DNA of 64,000 bases from Sorex araneus (GCF_027595985.1 NC_073313.1:85914899-85978898), one strand, 5' to 3'; positions 51,033 through 63,022 are shown, numbered from the stretch's first letter. Made by a program: numbers and translations. The notes: generated by a model not told the origin, from the sequence alone.

Positions 51033-51985
51033 GATGGAAATAATAGATTTTTTTCTGAAGAAGTTATTCACAGATAATTTTTATCAATTCCATTTTTGTG
51101 ACCCTGAAGATTACAGGGATCACTGGAGGAAAGAGAACTCAAAACAGAGGACTAGCCATGAGAGGCATCCAAATAACAATAGATACACCAAATTTGTGTG
51201 TATGTGTGTGTGTGACAGAGAGAGAGAGAGAGAGAGAGAGAGGAGAAAAAGTTGCAAAAATCAAGGTAAAATTAGTAGCAGATGCTGAACTCATGCTCTC
51301 CCTTGGAAGGAAGAGAAGTGAGGACAAGACATGCAATGATCAGGAAAAAGCAAAAATACCCCAAGGAGACTTTTACTGTGAACACTAATTATCCCATGGA
51401 AATGACCTCTGATCAGGATGCATAATTACCATATTGCATCCAATTACAAATTGAAGATGAAACATGATTGCTGGTGTCATGTTTGTACCTAATCAGAAGT
51501 TGGGAGGCAATTATGGTAATGATGTGAGGTGCTGGGGGTACTCATACCAGAAGGAGAGGGCAAACCTTAAGGACTCTACTCTGAAGGAGACATGTGTAAG
51601 TAAACTGGGGATACTAAGTGCCAAATAAAGGATACCATGGGATATCAGACTGCACAGCAATTTGCAGCATGCAATAACTTTGGGGTTGGGAGAGATTAGA
51701 AACTTCTGATCCATGGTTTGCGAAATCTGACTTTTCGACCCTGGCATCTCAGTCACTCATAGTGCTTCTAATCTCTAAGCCCCTAAATCTCTAAAAATGT
51801 GGTGCCAGGAGATTACAGTTTTACAGGATATTCAGGTATTGATTTTTCTTATGTGTCCATCAAAATTAAAAAAGAAAGATAAATGAAAGAGATGTAAGGT
51901 GTTGCCTCAATTAAAACCAAAGGTCCTGAGTTCTATGAACTTGAAACAGTTTTTAAATGCATTGTTATATATAATAATAGTAACA
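51033..51985. other. no gene seen
   Basis: Mostly unique-looking DNA. The only marked structure is the TG/GA microsatellite at 51197-51243. Confidence 0.4.
51197..51243. repeat. (TG)n(GA)n compound microsatellite
   Basis: tgtgtgtatgtgtgtgtgtg followed by about 12 GA units. Confidence 0.95.
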
Positions 51986-51989
51986 CCAA

Positions 51990-52592
51990 AAATGTGCCAG
52001 AACTGCACAGGAGGAAGACAGCAGCGTGGAATGCCTTCAAGTGCGTCGAAGAAATGGTTAAGAGAACGAAGAACCTCTGACTCTGGGCACATCTTTTCAA
52101 TTCCACTGTTCTTCCTGCACTAACATATGCCTCAGAGACCTGCGCCCTACACAAACAGGATGAGAATGCTATTACGGTATCCCAAAGAGGAATCGAAAGA
52201 GCTATGCTAGGAGTATCACATCTCACTCAAGTGAGAGAAGGAATCCGGAGTTCTGACCTCCATCGATGGTCAAGAATCAGGGATGCTGTCTCCTTTGCCA
52301 AGGTATCAAAAATCAGATGGGCCGGTCATGTAATGCGATTCAGAGATGACCGCTGGACTAGAGCTGTTACCGACTGGATTCCACGGGACGTCAGAAGACC
52401 TCATGGCTGCCCACCAACTAGATGGTCAGATTTCTTCGTCAAATCCCTGAATGAACGATTTGAGGCTCTTCCTGTTCCTGGAGCAAGCAGATATCATTGG
52501 GCTGCACTAGCACGCGACAGGGACTAATGGAGACGTTACTGGTGCCCGCTCGAGCAAATCGAAGATCAATGGGATGACAAGTGATACAAGTG
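51990..52592 (+). mobile_element. RTE-clade LINE, ORF2 C-terminal end
   Basis: One frame reads the RTE C-terminus from about 52000: AAWNAFKCVEEMVKRTKNL, then LTYASETCALHKQDE, IERAMLGVSHLTQ, KIRWAGHVMRFRDDRWTRAV, DWIPRDV, PPTRWSDFF, and ARDRD. It is broken by two stops, TGA near 52076 and TAA at 52525. Beyond the second stop the frame still reads WRRYWCPLEQIEDQWDDK before its natural TGA and the gatacaagtga end. The region encoding polymerase and endonuclease is absent, so this is a 5'-truncated, inactive copy. Confidence 0.88.
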
Positions 52593-52929
52593 AACACCAA
52601 AAATTATGGACTACAAAACACAACTTTATTTTAATCATCACTCCTATGTTGAGCTTTATGACTAGGCAGATTATTGGTCCTTTCTCATTGTAACACAGTT
52701 TGAAATCTTAATTATGAACCCCACATGTGTAAAGAAAATAGATATGCAAATAAACATTTCTTTAACTTAGCCACATAGCACCACATTTATGCTCTCTTTT
52801 CAAAACACCTTTAATTGTAAATACCTTTAATTGGGTCAAATAAAATGAATCAATCACTGAAAGCGTACACATATGCAATTCACTACATACTTGCTTTAAA
52901 TGGTTATTATTGCTAGCACTAAATATATG
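52593..52929. other. no recognisable feature
   Basis: AT-rich; nothing identified. Confidence 0.35.
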
Positions 52930-53110
52930 TAATTTACTTAGTGACTATTGTTGCTACTGCTCTCATCACTCCAAATGCACTATTTTACTGAACACTCCTC
53001 AGAGTTAAGTGCCATTGTCATTGCCGTCTTATGTAAGAAAAACAGAGATTCAGAGGAGTTAAGTAATTCAACTGATACCACACAGCCTGTCAGTAGAAGG
53101 TGCTAGGATA
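52930..53110 (-). mobile_element. MIR
   Basis: Antisense: aaaacagagattcagaggag, ttaagtaattcaactgatac, and cacacagcctgtcagtagaa. Confidence 0.65.
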
Positions 53111-53414
53111 ATAATGAACACTTGTTCACCTTGTCCTGCAGGGAGATATAAAAATAATAATATAGACGATAGATACAAAAGAATAGAAAATCCACAAGCC
53201 TTTTAAGTTTGACTTTGGAATACAGTAGGTGATTTTTGGCACTAGAATAGCTTCCCTAATTAAGTTTATGCCAGCACTATAATTATTCTGCTGGTGCTGA
53301 ACTATTATAAGCTAGGGCCACTAAGGAAGAAGGCCCAGTTGTGTTGTTAGTTTTTTATGGGTATGCTCAAAAATTTTAGTAATGAAAATTTAATGTTGCT
53401 TTTGTAGGATATTT
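53111..53414. other. no recognisable feature
   Basis: Nothing identified. Confidence 0.35.
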
Positions 53415-53620
53415 TACTTTATTTAAACATCCTGATTTACAATGTTGTTCATAATACAGCTGTTTTGGGCATTCAATGTTCCAACACCAATCCCACCATC
53501 AGTGTGACCTTTCCTCCACCATTGTCCCCAGTTTCCCACCTAGCCCTAAGCCTGCCCTCTAGGCAAGCACAAAGTTGTTTAGTTTTTATCACTTATTACA
53601 ACACACACTAAAAAATTACT
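53415..53620 (-). mobile_element. older L1 3' end
   Basis: gatttacaatgttgttcata, ttccaacaccaatcccacca, and tttcctccaccattgtcccc. Confidence 0.65.
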
Positions 53621-53664
53621 CTTACATTAGTAATTTCCTTTGTCGTGGGGTTGTTGCTTAGATG

Positions 53665-53850
53665 TATGGGATGGCACATGCATGCTAGCTCTCTGAGATT
53701 ACAAAGGTGCTGGCTCTCTGAGGTGGCACATGCAAGCTGACTCTCTGAGGTTGCACAAGCTTGCTGGTTCTCTAAGATTATATAAGCACTGGCCCTCTGA
53801 GGTTACACAGATTCTGGCTCTTTGAAGTTACACAAGCATGCTATTACATC
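53665..53850. repeat. degenerate minisatellite, unit about 27-29 bp
   Basis: About six copies of a unit near gctggctctctgaggttaca + caagcat; the repeats of tctctgag.tt and tctctaagatt are visible by eye. Confidence 0.8.
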
Positions 53851-53914
53851 AGTTTGTCTTAAAATTATTTGGATTTCATCCTTGCTCTCAGGAGGAGCTG
53901 GTAGAACCTGAATT

Positions 53915-54100
53915 TTTTTACTTCTTTAATTTTTCATAAAGTTGTATACAATAATTGTTTACATTCAATATTTCAAGACCAATCCCTCCACCATTGCACC
54001 TTCCCACTACCATACTTTGAATCTTACCACCAGTAGCCCAGCCTGCCTCTTAGGCAGATGCTAAATAGTTTATTGAGCTTGTACAGCTGAGCCTAGGTGG
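53915..54100 (-). mobile_element. older L1 3' end
   Basis: tcataaagttgtatacaata, ccaatccctccaccattgca, and cctcttaggcagatgctaaa. Confidence 0.6.
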
Positions 54101-55170
54101 TTTGTGGGGGTGATACCCACATATCTAACTTTTGGCCAATTAATTTCTCAGGAAACTTGGTCCCAAGTTGTTGGGATCTGGCCAGAGGCACAGTGGCAAT
54201 TTGGGGGTCTCAGGAAGCCTGAAGGCACCATCAGGCTGTTGATGTACTAGCCTCGCAGGTACAGGTTGACCTGCTGGGCAGCAATATACCCCCCATTGTG
54301 TTTTGAAAGAGCCAATGAATACTAACTTGATAGTATTTCAAAGATTAAGTAATGCAGGGTGAAGGTAAAACAAGAAGGGTAAGCAGTCCAGAGTGGTTTG
54401 GTGTTTGTTCACACTTCAAATAGAAACACTTGCTTTCACATAGAAATCTCCTATTTTTTAGACAATTTATAGCTTTCATCTTCTTGCTCCCCACAGACTT
54501 ATTCTTTATAGTAATATCTATGTCATCTAATGACAAGATGCAGTAACTAATGTGAGACTGTATCTGACCCCTAAGATTCCCATACTGAAACATAGATTTT
54601 ACATTGACAGCTCTTTCTGACTCCAATCTACCAGCTTCTCACTGAGCCAAAGTGTACAAGGTCCCTCAAGAGCAAAGCAATTTATTTAAATAACACAGTT
54701 AAGTAGATGGGAAAGTGTGTTGCATTCAAAACATCAACATGCTCCTGCAGAAAGCAAAAGGCCCATTGTGGCCACTCCGGATGCAGTGGTATAACTGGCA
54801 CACGTCCCTCTGCCCCCACTTCAGTCCTTCTGTTGGGTCATTTCCCAGTTCATTTCCGTGGAACGAACTAAATTAGTTTCTGAAAGATTTATTTGCAAGA
54901 GGGATGTGCCTTTCTATGGGGAAAATCCAGATTTTGGCTTTTTGTACTCAATTCCCAGGTACCCTCACTTTAAGAATCCCCAAGGAAGGACAGATAAGGA
55001 GAAATTGACATGGCTGTGTGCAGATAGGTGCAACAGAGCAAAAATAAAATTAGACCTTCCCACTGTTTAAAAAAAAAAGATTCCCAGACTCTTCCATCCA
55101 AAGATATTAAAATAGATCTTATCTAACATCTAATGAGTAAGATCTGGGACTCGTGCTTAAAGAAAACAAA
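54101..55170. other. no recognisable feature
   Basis: About 1 kb without a repeat that I can name. The stretch 54700-55070 is the least repeat-like part of this section, but I see no exon with splice sites and coding potential. Confidence 0.4.
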
Positions 55171-55171
55171 G

Positions 55172-55335
55172 GAGGGGCTGGCAGGTAAAGTGCTGACCTT
55201 GCACACAACTGATCCAGGTTTGATCCCTGAACTAGACATGGCCACCCTGAGTGCTTCCAAGAATAATCCTTGTGTGAAGAATCAGGAGTAAACCCTGAGT
55301 AAAGCTGAGAATGATCCCTCTTGAAAAAGAAAGGA
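55172..55335 (+). mobile_element. SINE-1, diverged
   Basis: Sense: gaggggctggcaggtaaagt, ccaggtttgatccctgaact, and atcaggagtaaaccctgagt. Confidence 0.75.
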
Positions 55336-55994
55336 AGCAAATAAATCTACTCTAAGATCATTTTTACATCCTTGTCATAAGGTAGTTTGGAATTCTTTGA
55401 CTCTAAGACTGTAATGTGTGAACAGAAAAATTCAGTCTACTCAAGCAGACCTTGAATAACTCTAGATACCTTTCAGGTGATAGCAGTTTAATTGGCTGTG
55501 TAATGAGACTGCCTGGGTGCCGAGCATAACCTGCTCTCAGGAGAGAGCCATTTATACTGTCTTTGAAGCCCACCAGAAACAGTGTCAACTCTCTGCAAAA
55601 AGGGATAAGCTGACTGCAGCTGTCAGGTTGTCCCTGAGTGAATCTGAAGAGAATCAGGCCATAAATGTTTTGGAAGAAGCCTGAATGATGGGCAGGCTTT
55701 GAAAAGCATGTTCTGAATACTTTGCCAAGAGAGCAAGGCTCTCTATGTAGGCCTGCATAAACTTACTATTACTCTTTTCCTTTTCTTCTGTGTTTTGTCT
55801 TCTCTTCAGAACATTTCCTTTGATCTCTCTTCCTTTCATCTCTTCTCTGAAGAAGAAAACAATGCTTCCTTCTAAAGAGACCTCTCCACTAATTCCCATC
55901 TCAGCCTTTCTCCTCCACAATCTCTCATATAAAGGAGCCAGTGGCTCCAGAATTTCCCAAGTCTCTCTCTCCATAGAACCTTCCTTCTCTACTT
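55336..55994. other. no recognisable feature
   Basis: No supported gene. Short frames on both strands have no recognisable product. Confidence 0.4.
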
Positions 55995-56125
55995 TCATTG
56001 GGGTCCTTTGGGGAGAGAGGTAGGTACACTGGTGAGAGGTGTGGTGTTGGAATTGTGTGCATGGAAAACCATCATTAACATATTAACATTTGGCTCAATA
56101 AATTAAAACCCCAATAAATTTTTTT
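55995..56125 (+). mobile_element. older L1 3' end
   Basis: ggtacactggtgagaggtgt, ggtgttggaattgtgtgcat, and ttggctcaataaattaaa. Confidence 0.6.
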
Positions 56126-56634
56126 AAAGCTTTTAAAAATATACTTAGAATTCTGCCAGGCTTCCTTCCCATAAAGTATTTGAACCCCCTTGAGTTGCTC
56201 ACCTTCCCTTTACTTCGACACTCGTCCCTTTATAGTTCTAAAACTACCCCCACCATTTCACCAAAAATACTCCCTGGGGAGGTCATAAATTCATTTTCAT
56301 TACCAAATATAGTGGTCTTTTGCTTGATTCTCCTTCTCTTCATGCTCATGTTTTTACCTCTCTTTAACTATGGTTTTTGAAAAAAGAGTCTCAAATACTT
56401 TCATCAGTTTTCTTAGGAAATAAATCTATGCCATAATTCTTCTGTTCAAAAGTCTTTAATGATTTTGTAATGTCTGTCAAAAGACAGACATTAAGGGCTA
56501 CCTCTTTAGCCTGCATCTGGATTCTGATTTTCCTTTCCAGTCTCATTAGTCACTCCTCTCCGATAAATACGTTTTCTCTGGCTTAAACTCACTTTCTATT
56601 ACCAGAATACATTATGACTATCATTTTATCAATT
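56126..56634. other. no recognisable feature
   Basis: T-rich; nothing identified. Confidence 0.35.
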
Positions 56635-56830
56635 TTTTTTAAATTCCCACTTTACTTAAGCACTGTGGTTTGCAAAGCTGTTCATGATGATTTGTTACAG
56701 GCATTCAATATTCCAACACCAATCTTACCACCATTGTCTCCTTCCCTCCACCACTGTCCCAGTTTATCAATCATCCCTCAAGCCTACCCCCTAGCAAGCT
56801 CATAATAATTTATTTTACATTGCTTGTGAC
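56635..56830 (-). mobile_element. older L1 3' end
   Basis: tttgcaaagctgttcatgat, ttccaacaccaatcttacca, and cttccctccaccactgtccc. Confidence 0.7.
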
Positions 56831-56959
56831 CACTAAATGAATAATGAAATCATAAAAAATACTTCTGTAAAAGAAAACTTGTGAAAATTGTTGTAGCTCA
56901 CTAAGGGGACATTGTCTTTCCATGACTATCATTTTTAATTGTATGGTGGTAACTTAAAA

Positions 56960-57600
56960 TAAGATTATCTATTCTTGATTAGTCGCAATTGTATTATACA
57001 GTGTTGTGGGTTATAGGCACAATGTTATTCATATTGTTTAACTGAAACTTGATAGCCATTAATTATTCCCATTTCCATCTTCCCTCAGTCCCTGGCAACC
57101 ATTCTTCAATTCTTTGCATTCGTCCTCCTTAGATACCTCACACAAGTGGAATTATATAGTATTTGTCTTTCTATTACTGGATTGTTTCACTTAGCATAGT
57201 GTTCACTGATATTGTCATCTGGCAGGATTTCAATACTTTTAAAGATTGAATAGTTTTCTACTTTGCACATCGTCACATTGTCTTTGCCCGTTTATTTATT
57301 CATCAGTTGATTGACATTTATGCTATTCCTATTCATTGGCAATTGTGAATAATGCTGTAATGAACCGGAATGTAAACTTTTTCACAGTCTTGATTTCAAC
57401 CATTTGAATAAATATTCCAAAATTAGATTGCTGGATCATACAGTAGTTTAATTTTGGTAATTTGAGAAATCTCCATACAATTTCCATAGTGACTGCACCA
57501 TTTTGATTTCTACCAACCATATGTTAGGCTACCAAATTCTCCACGTCTTTGTCAATACTGGTTGCCTTTTGTTTACTGAGAATAGATAATAGCCAATCCA
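56960..57600 (-). mobile_element. ancient L1 3' UTR/ORF2 end
   Basis: Antisense: ggattgtttcacttagcata, caattgtgaataatgctgta, ttgctggatcatacagtagt, and gttgccttttgtttactgag. Confidence 0.65.
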
Positions 57601-57815
57601 ACTCTGTGACCATCCTCACCACCACAGTTATGTCATATTGTTCCTCTGCTTACAATTTCCTTTCTCATATTATTTTGTGACTTTTTTCCTCTGGTGGTGC
57701 GGACACTAGATCCCCCCCAAATTTTTATTTTTGAAAAAGTTTTACCTCAAAAAATATATGACAAATGCTTTCATATAGACCATGAACTTTAGTCAACCAA
57801 ATAATTTACCACAGT

Positions 57816-58880
57816 ACCATCAAAAAATGGGGAGAAGAAATGAACAGAAGTTTCCTCAAGAAAGAAATACAAATGGCCAAAAGGCACATGAAAAACTGCT
57901 CCACATTGCTAGTCATCAGGGAGATGCAAATCAAAACAACAATGAGATATCTTCTCACCCACAGAGACTGGCACACATTCAAAAGAACAAAAGCAACCAG
58001 TGCTGGCATGGATTTGGGGGAAAAGGGACACTCCTTCACTGTTGGTGGGAATGCCGACTGGTCCAGCCTTTCTGGAAAACAATATGGAAGTCCTTCAAAA
58101 CCTAGAAATTGAGCTTCCATCTGACCCTGCAATACCACTTCTGGGAATATATCCTGAGGATGCAAAAGAGCACAGTAGAAATGACATCTGTACCTATATA
58201 TTCATTGCAGCACTGTTCACAATAGCCGAAATCTGGAAACAACCCAAGTGCCCTAAAACAGACGACTGGTTAAAGAAACTTTGGTACATCTACACAATGG
58301 AATACTATGCAGCTGTTAGGGGAGATGAAGTCATGAAATTTGCTTATAAGTGGATAGACATGGAGAGCATCATGCTAAGCGAAATGAGTCAGAAAGAGAG
58401 GACAGACATAGAGGGACTGCACTCATTTGTGGAGTGTAAGGTAGCATCACATGAGGCTGACACCCAAGGACAGTAGATACAAGGGCCAGGGGGGATTGCC
58501 CCATAGCTGGAAGACTGTTTTATGAGCAGAGGGGAGAAGTCAGATGGAATAGAGAAGGGATCACTAAGAAAATGATGGCTGGAGGAACCAGTGGGGATGG
58601 GAGATGCATGCCGAAAGTAGAAAATGGACCAAACATGATGACCTCTCAGTGTCTGTGTTGCAAGTATAATGCTTAAAAGTAGAGAGAGAGAGTATGGGGA
58701 ATATTGTCTGCCTTAGAGGCAGGAGGAGGGTGGAAAAGGGGGAGCTATATCCGGGGTATTGGTGGTGGGGAATATTCACTGGTGGAGGGATGGGTGTTTG
58801 ATCATTGTGAGATTGTAACCCAAACATGAAAGCTTGTAACAATCTCACGGTGATTCAATAAAATTTAAATTTTTTAAAAA
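57816..58880 (+). mobile_element. shrew L1, 1.07 kb, moderately preserved
   Basis: ORF2 C-terminus in large open blocks: [24 protein letters not shown], and LWYIYTMEYYAAV with LSEMSQKER (58000-58476). It then runs through the full 3' UTR to ggtgattcaataaaatttaa. Flanks aataatttaccacagta / aattatttatcacagta suggest a worn target duplication. Confidence 0.93.
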
Positions 58881-59492
58881 AAATTATTTATCACAGTAAA
58901 TTATAAAACTGAGAGGTATAATAGTTAAACATATGGTATTTTTACATTGCTGAAATGTAATAACCTTATTCTAATTGTTTCTTATATATTGGGCATAAAT
59001 TTAAAGTTCCATATCTATTTTATAAACGCATGCAAAATTACAAAATGTATCATTCAGATAAAATTACATATTTTATATTTTAATATTTCACATATGTACA
59101 TTTGATTTTGTAACAAATCATATATTATTGTAAGTAAAATTTAAGTGAAATAACATTAATTCCCAAGTTATCTGTATTGTTTGCTAATTTAGTGCCAAAT
59201 AAAAAGACAGAATCTCAAGGGGGAAAAAGAAAAAGATTTCTCTCTTCCCTTTTGCAGTTATTGCTATTAAAATGAACCAGTTTTTTACTGACAATCACAC
59301 ATTTGGTTGAAGTGCGTTGAAGATAGCATTTTTGTTGTGGTACTGAGATTTATCAGTAACCATGCCCTTGGGTTTGCACTCAGCATGTGAGGGGATCATA
59401 CCCATACCCTCACACTGGCAGATCAAGCACTCTGTCAGACTCACATCTATGGACATTTTATTGGGGGAAAGTAGGTTATTGTAAATCTTTAT
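58881..59492. other. no clear feature
   Basis: AT-rich. 59340-59450 has faint SINE-like flavour, not assigned. Confidence 0.35.
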
Positions 59493-59660
59493 TTATTAGT
59501 TTATGGATTACACCCAATGGTGTTCGGGTATCGGTCTTGGCTCTGTGCTTAGGGACAATTCCTGGAAGGACTCTGGCAGCCATATAAAGTGTCCAGGTCG
59601 AACCCAGGTCAGGAGTGTGCAAGGCAAGTACTTTACACGCTGTTCTATCTCTCAGGTCCC
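59493..59660 (-). mobile_element. SINE-1, diverged
   Basis: Antisense: ggattacacccaatggtgtt, gggacaattcctggaaggac, and ctgttctatctctcaggtcc. Confidence 0.8.
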
Positions 59661-60595
59661 TACTGTAAAACTTTAAACTCCACAAAGACTTTATAATTTT
59701 TTTCTAATCCTTAATTAACTGGTATTCTCTGTAACGATAGAGAACATGTCTTTGTATTTCTGAAGCACTCAGCACAATGCTTTCTTCATAATACACATTC
59801 AATCGTTTTCTGTCAAATAATTTCAGAGCATGTAATTAATAATGACTCCCACTCACAATTTCAATAATTTTCCAGGAAACATTAGTTCCACTGATTCCTT
59901 GTTCTCCCTAAGTTTAGCAATATAAATAAGCTCCTTTTATCCCTCTGTTGTAACAGAAACTTGAAACTTCGTGTGCCAGCAGTAATAACAGGGTATGTAT
60001 CCACGATAGGTGAAAGGGCATACAATTCTAAAAAAAATTAAGCAATGCATAGATTATTAGTGTAATCTCTGTTATAGAATTTATTAGTGTAAGAGCTGGC
60101 AGTGCAATACGCCAACATGCTAAGGAAACGATGTAAGTATAACATAATATAAAGGAAAGATTAAAATCATGGAGGTTTTCTGAAAATACACTATCTGAAA
60201 TTTCCTGTATAATGTGAGCCTGATACTAATATTCTCACAAAGATATTGAGGCTCCAGGAAATCCTTAGACCCGAGGACCTTGCTTTGGGGCAGCAGTAAT
60301 CTACCTGAAAAATAAAAGGCTGCCAGAAAGTGGAGATTTAACAAAAGATAAAAAGGCTGAAACATCTGAAACATTTTTGTTTTGTGGAAATAACACTAAT
60401 TTTGTGAAAAGAGGAAAGAGGCTTTGGAGAAGGAAAAAATAGCCCTATCAAGCCTTCGTAACAAACAGCTTCTTTTCCCTGGAGTTGAAAATGAGTGAAA
60501 TAAGTAACCACGATACCTCAAAGGCTAAAGAGCATGGTCGGGGTGCTGTTTTTGTTGCTATAACAATAATTATTATTTTAAAATAATAATTATAA
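59661..60595. other. no recognisable feature
   Basis: No gene or named repeat. Confidence 0.4.
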
Positions 60596-60608
60596 CAATA
60601 TTTTAATA

Positions 60609-60855
60609 GCACTGTAGCACTGTCCTCCCATTGTTCATTGATTTGCTCGAGTAGGCACCAGTAACATCTTCATTGTGAGACTTGTTATTACTGTTTCTGG
60701 CATATTGAATATGTCACGAGGAGCTTGCCAGGCTCTGTCGTGTGGGTGGGATACTATTGGTAAGTTGCTGGGCTCTCTGAGAGGGATGAAAGAATCAAAC
60801 CCAGGTCGGCTGCGCGCAAGGTAAATGCCCTATCCTCTGTGCTATCATTCCAGCT
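60609..60855 (-). mobile_element. SINE-2 with target duplication
   Basis: Antisense full copy: a gcactgtagcactgtcc tail, ttcattgatttgctcgagta, tactgtttctggcatattga, and head ctgtgctatcattccagc. caatattttaata / caatactttaata at 60596-60608 and 60856-60868. Confidence 0.95.
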
Positions 60856-60868
60856 CAATACTTTAATA

Positions 60869-61379
60869 ATAAGAATTATTATTATAATTATTATTATTTT
60901 AAAGTGATCAATAATGTTGAGCTTCTAATTTCTGGAATTAGAACAATGATTCTGAGAGGTATCATAAAAAGGTATAAAGATACAGATTACTTCAAATGTG
61001 TTTCTGTTTCATATACGTTGCTGCACGACCATCTGAACTAGCACCCCATTTAGATGCGGAAACAGTTTCTAAATCATGAAGTGATTTATGCAAAATCATA
61101 CATTGATGGCATTGTTTGGACTAAAACCCAAATCTGTATGTGATGTGATTGGTCTTACTGGAGAATGTAGAGTTGACACCTTGTCCCTGGTACTGGAGGT
61201 AGGTACAGTTACCAGTTTATTCCCTACCCCTGTAACCTCCTACAGTCCACTGTTCTCTGCCATATCCCATAAGACTTTGACTGTCCTATTCCTAGTTGTC
61301 TTGCTGTATATATCTTACAGCACTTTTGATTAGACCCTGAACTTTGCTTTTTCAAGATTATTGTCTGTGTTTTATCCAG
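60869..61379. other. no recognisable feature
   Basis: An ATT-rich start, then unique-looking DNA. Confidence 0.35.
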
Positions 61380-61510
61380 TAATTCAATAGTGGTAGTGGT
61401 GATAAAAAGTAACAGTACTGCCAGCTCACTTTTATTGCTAACTTGCAATATGCCAATACTACACTCAGCACTTTCTATACATGTGCTTGCTCGGTCTTCA
61501 TGACAACCCT
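61380..61510 (-). mobile_element. MIR-like relic
   Basis: gctcggtcttcatgacaacc and ctgtgggcttggtactatta resemble the antisense MIR centre. Confidence 0.45.
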
Positions 61511-62505
61511 GTGGGCTTGGTACTATTAGTAAATAAAATAATGTGTGGTAAGTCCCTGGCATGGAATAAGATTGATAATTGCTAGTTTCTTACATGAATA
61601 TTACTTCTCAATAGGTCTGCAGAACACAAAGCCCCCTCAAGAAGAAATGGGCAATCTTTTTTCCAATAAGAGCAACTTTCCCTAAGCAATAAAAATACAA
61701 CTTGAGAAAAATAACTAGATGATGTTTTATGGGCAATAAATATAAGAAGCCCCATGCACTTGCTTCTACAATAAAAAGCAAAACTCTTCTTCGTAAATAA
61801 AAGTGAATGAAGACAATTTTGCTTTCATTCTTCATCTAAATAAGAGTGGTGAGGACTAATGGAAAGAGAAGAGTCAAAGAAAGAAGCACTTTTTCAAAAA
61901 AGGCTTTTAGGTCCATATTGAAAGCCCTTAGAATAGATGGGTGGCAGTGCAAAGATCAAGAAAGGCAATACTCGGTCTTTCAGGGGTTTTGGATATGGAC
62001 AACCCTGAAAAACTTGAGCAATGCACAGATTCTTACAGGCCTTTATAGTCCCTGAAACCAATCCCTAGTTTTGTACCCCATAAAGAGAATAAGTTTCATC
62101 CAGAGAGAGACATAAAGGAGGGAAACAAATAAAAATAAGCTTGCATGTCCTGCCTGACCACTTATCATCCTTGCTTTCAGAAGTAGTTACCTTACACCGC
62201 TCTAGCATCCCCACCCCCAGTTAGAACTCAGCTAGTTTGACATACCATGCACCTTCACTAACTTGTCAAATTCAATCACAAATGGCCCAAAGGTGATATA
62301 AATTTCAGCACTTCTCCCATTACTATCATCCACCCAAATCCTGTCCTGAAAACTAAATAAATCTCTCTCCACGCGCACCTTTTAACACACACCTTTTAAC
62401 ACCCAGAAGTCTCTTGAACTCAAGCAACATTCATGATTTACTAGACTTACAGAAATTATATACGTGTGTGAGTCACTGTAGGAGGAGGGTAAATCTCATA
62501 TTTAT
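61511..62505. other. no recognisable feature
   Basis: About 1 kb; no gene or named repeat. Confidence 0.4.
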
Positions 62506-62515
62506 AAATGTTTCA

Positions 62516-62666
62516 GGGTTACAATCACACAATATCCCCAGTATACCCCTCTTTCTCACCCTCCCCCTGCCTCCATGGCAGACAATATTCCTCATACTCT
62601 CTCTACTTTTGGGTAACCCAAACATGAAAGCTTGTAACTATCTCACAGTGATTCAATAATTTTTTT
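62516..62666 (+). mobile_element. L1 insertion with 5' inversion (twin priming)
   Basis: 62516-62612 is antisense L1 3' UTR (gggttacaatcacacaatat, cctgcctccatggcagacaa). 62613-62666 is the sense L1 terminus (taacccaaacatgaaagctt, gtgattcaataat). Both are enclosed by aaatgtttca (62506-62515, 62667-62676). Confidence 0.88.
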
Positions 62667-62676
62667 AAATGTTTCA

Positions 62677-62857
62677 GGGGCTGGAGCAATAGCACAGTGG
62701 GTAGGGCGTTTGCCTTGCATGCAGCTAAGCCGACCCAGGTTCGATTCCCAGCATCCCATATGGTCCCCTGCGTACTTCAAGAGTAATTCCTCAGTGCATG
62801 AGCCAGGAGTAACCCCTGTGCATCGCCGAGTGTGATCCAAGAAGAAAAAAAGAGTTT
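62677..62857 (+). mobile_element. SINE-1
   Basis: Near-consensus sense copy placed directly after the L1 duplication: ggggctggagcaatagcaca, ggttcgattcc, and gtgtgatccaa, with an A/G-rich tail. Confidence 0.94.
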
Positions 62858-62868
62858 CAATGGCCAGA

Positions 62869-63022
62869 TAATACAGTGGGACAGTACTACAATGGCTAGA
62901 TCTGAGTTCAAAGCCCTGACACCACATATGGTCCCCTGAACCCCATCAGAAGTGAGCCCTGAGCACAGACTTGATAGTAACTCCTGAGCACAGCTGGGTA
63001 TAGCCTAAACCCCCTCCCAAAA
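62869..63022 (+). mobile_element. SINE-1, diverged
   Basis: Sense: ggccagataatacagtggga, ccacatatggtcccctgaac, and gctgggtatagcctaaaccc. Confidence 0.65.

Noticed and set aside
53665..53850. A CRISPR-like array
   Set aside because: The units are contiguous and degenerate, with no spacers, and the genome is mammalian.
54700..55070. A possible host exon in the least repeat-like stretch
   Set aside because: The 70-codon frame at 54858-55070 has no domain that I recognise and no convincing splice signals around it.
57840..58476. A functional reverse transcriptase C-terminus
   Set aside because: It is a 5'-truncated L1 with frame breaks; polymerase and endonuclease regions are missing.
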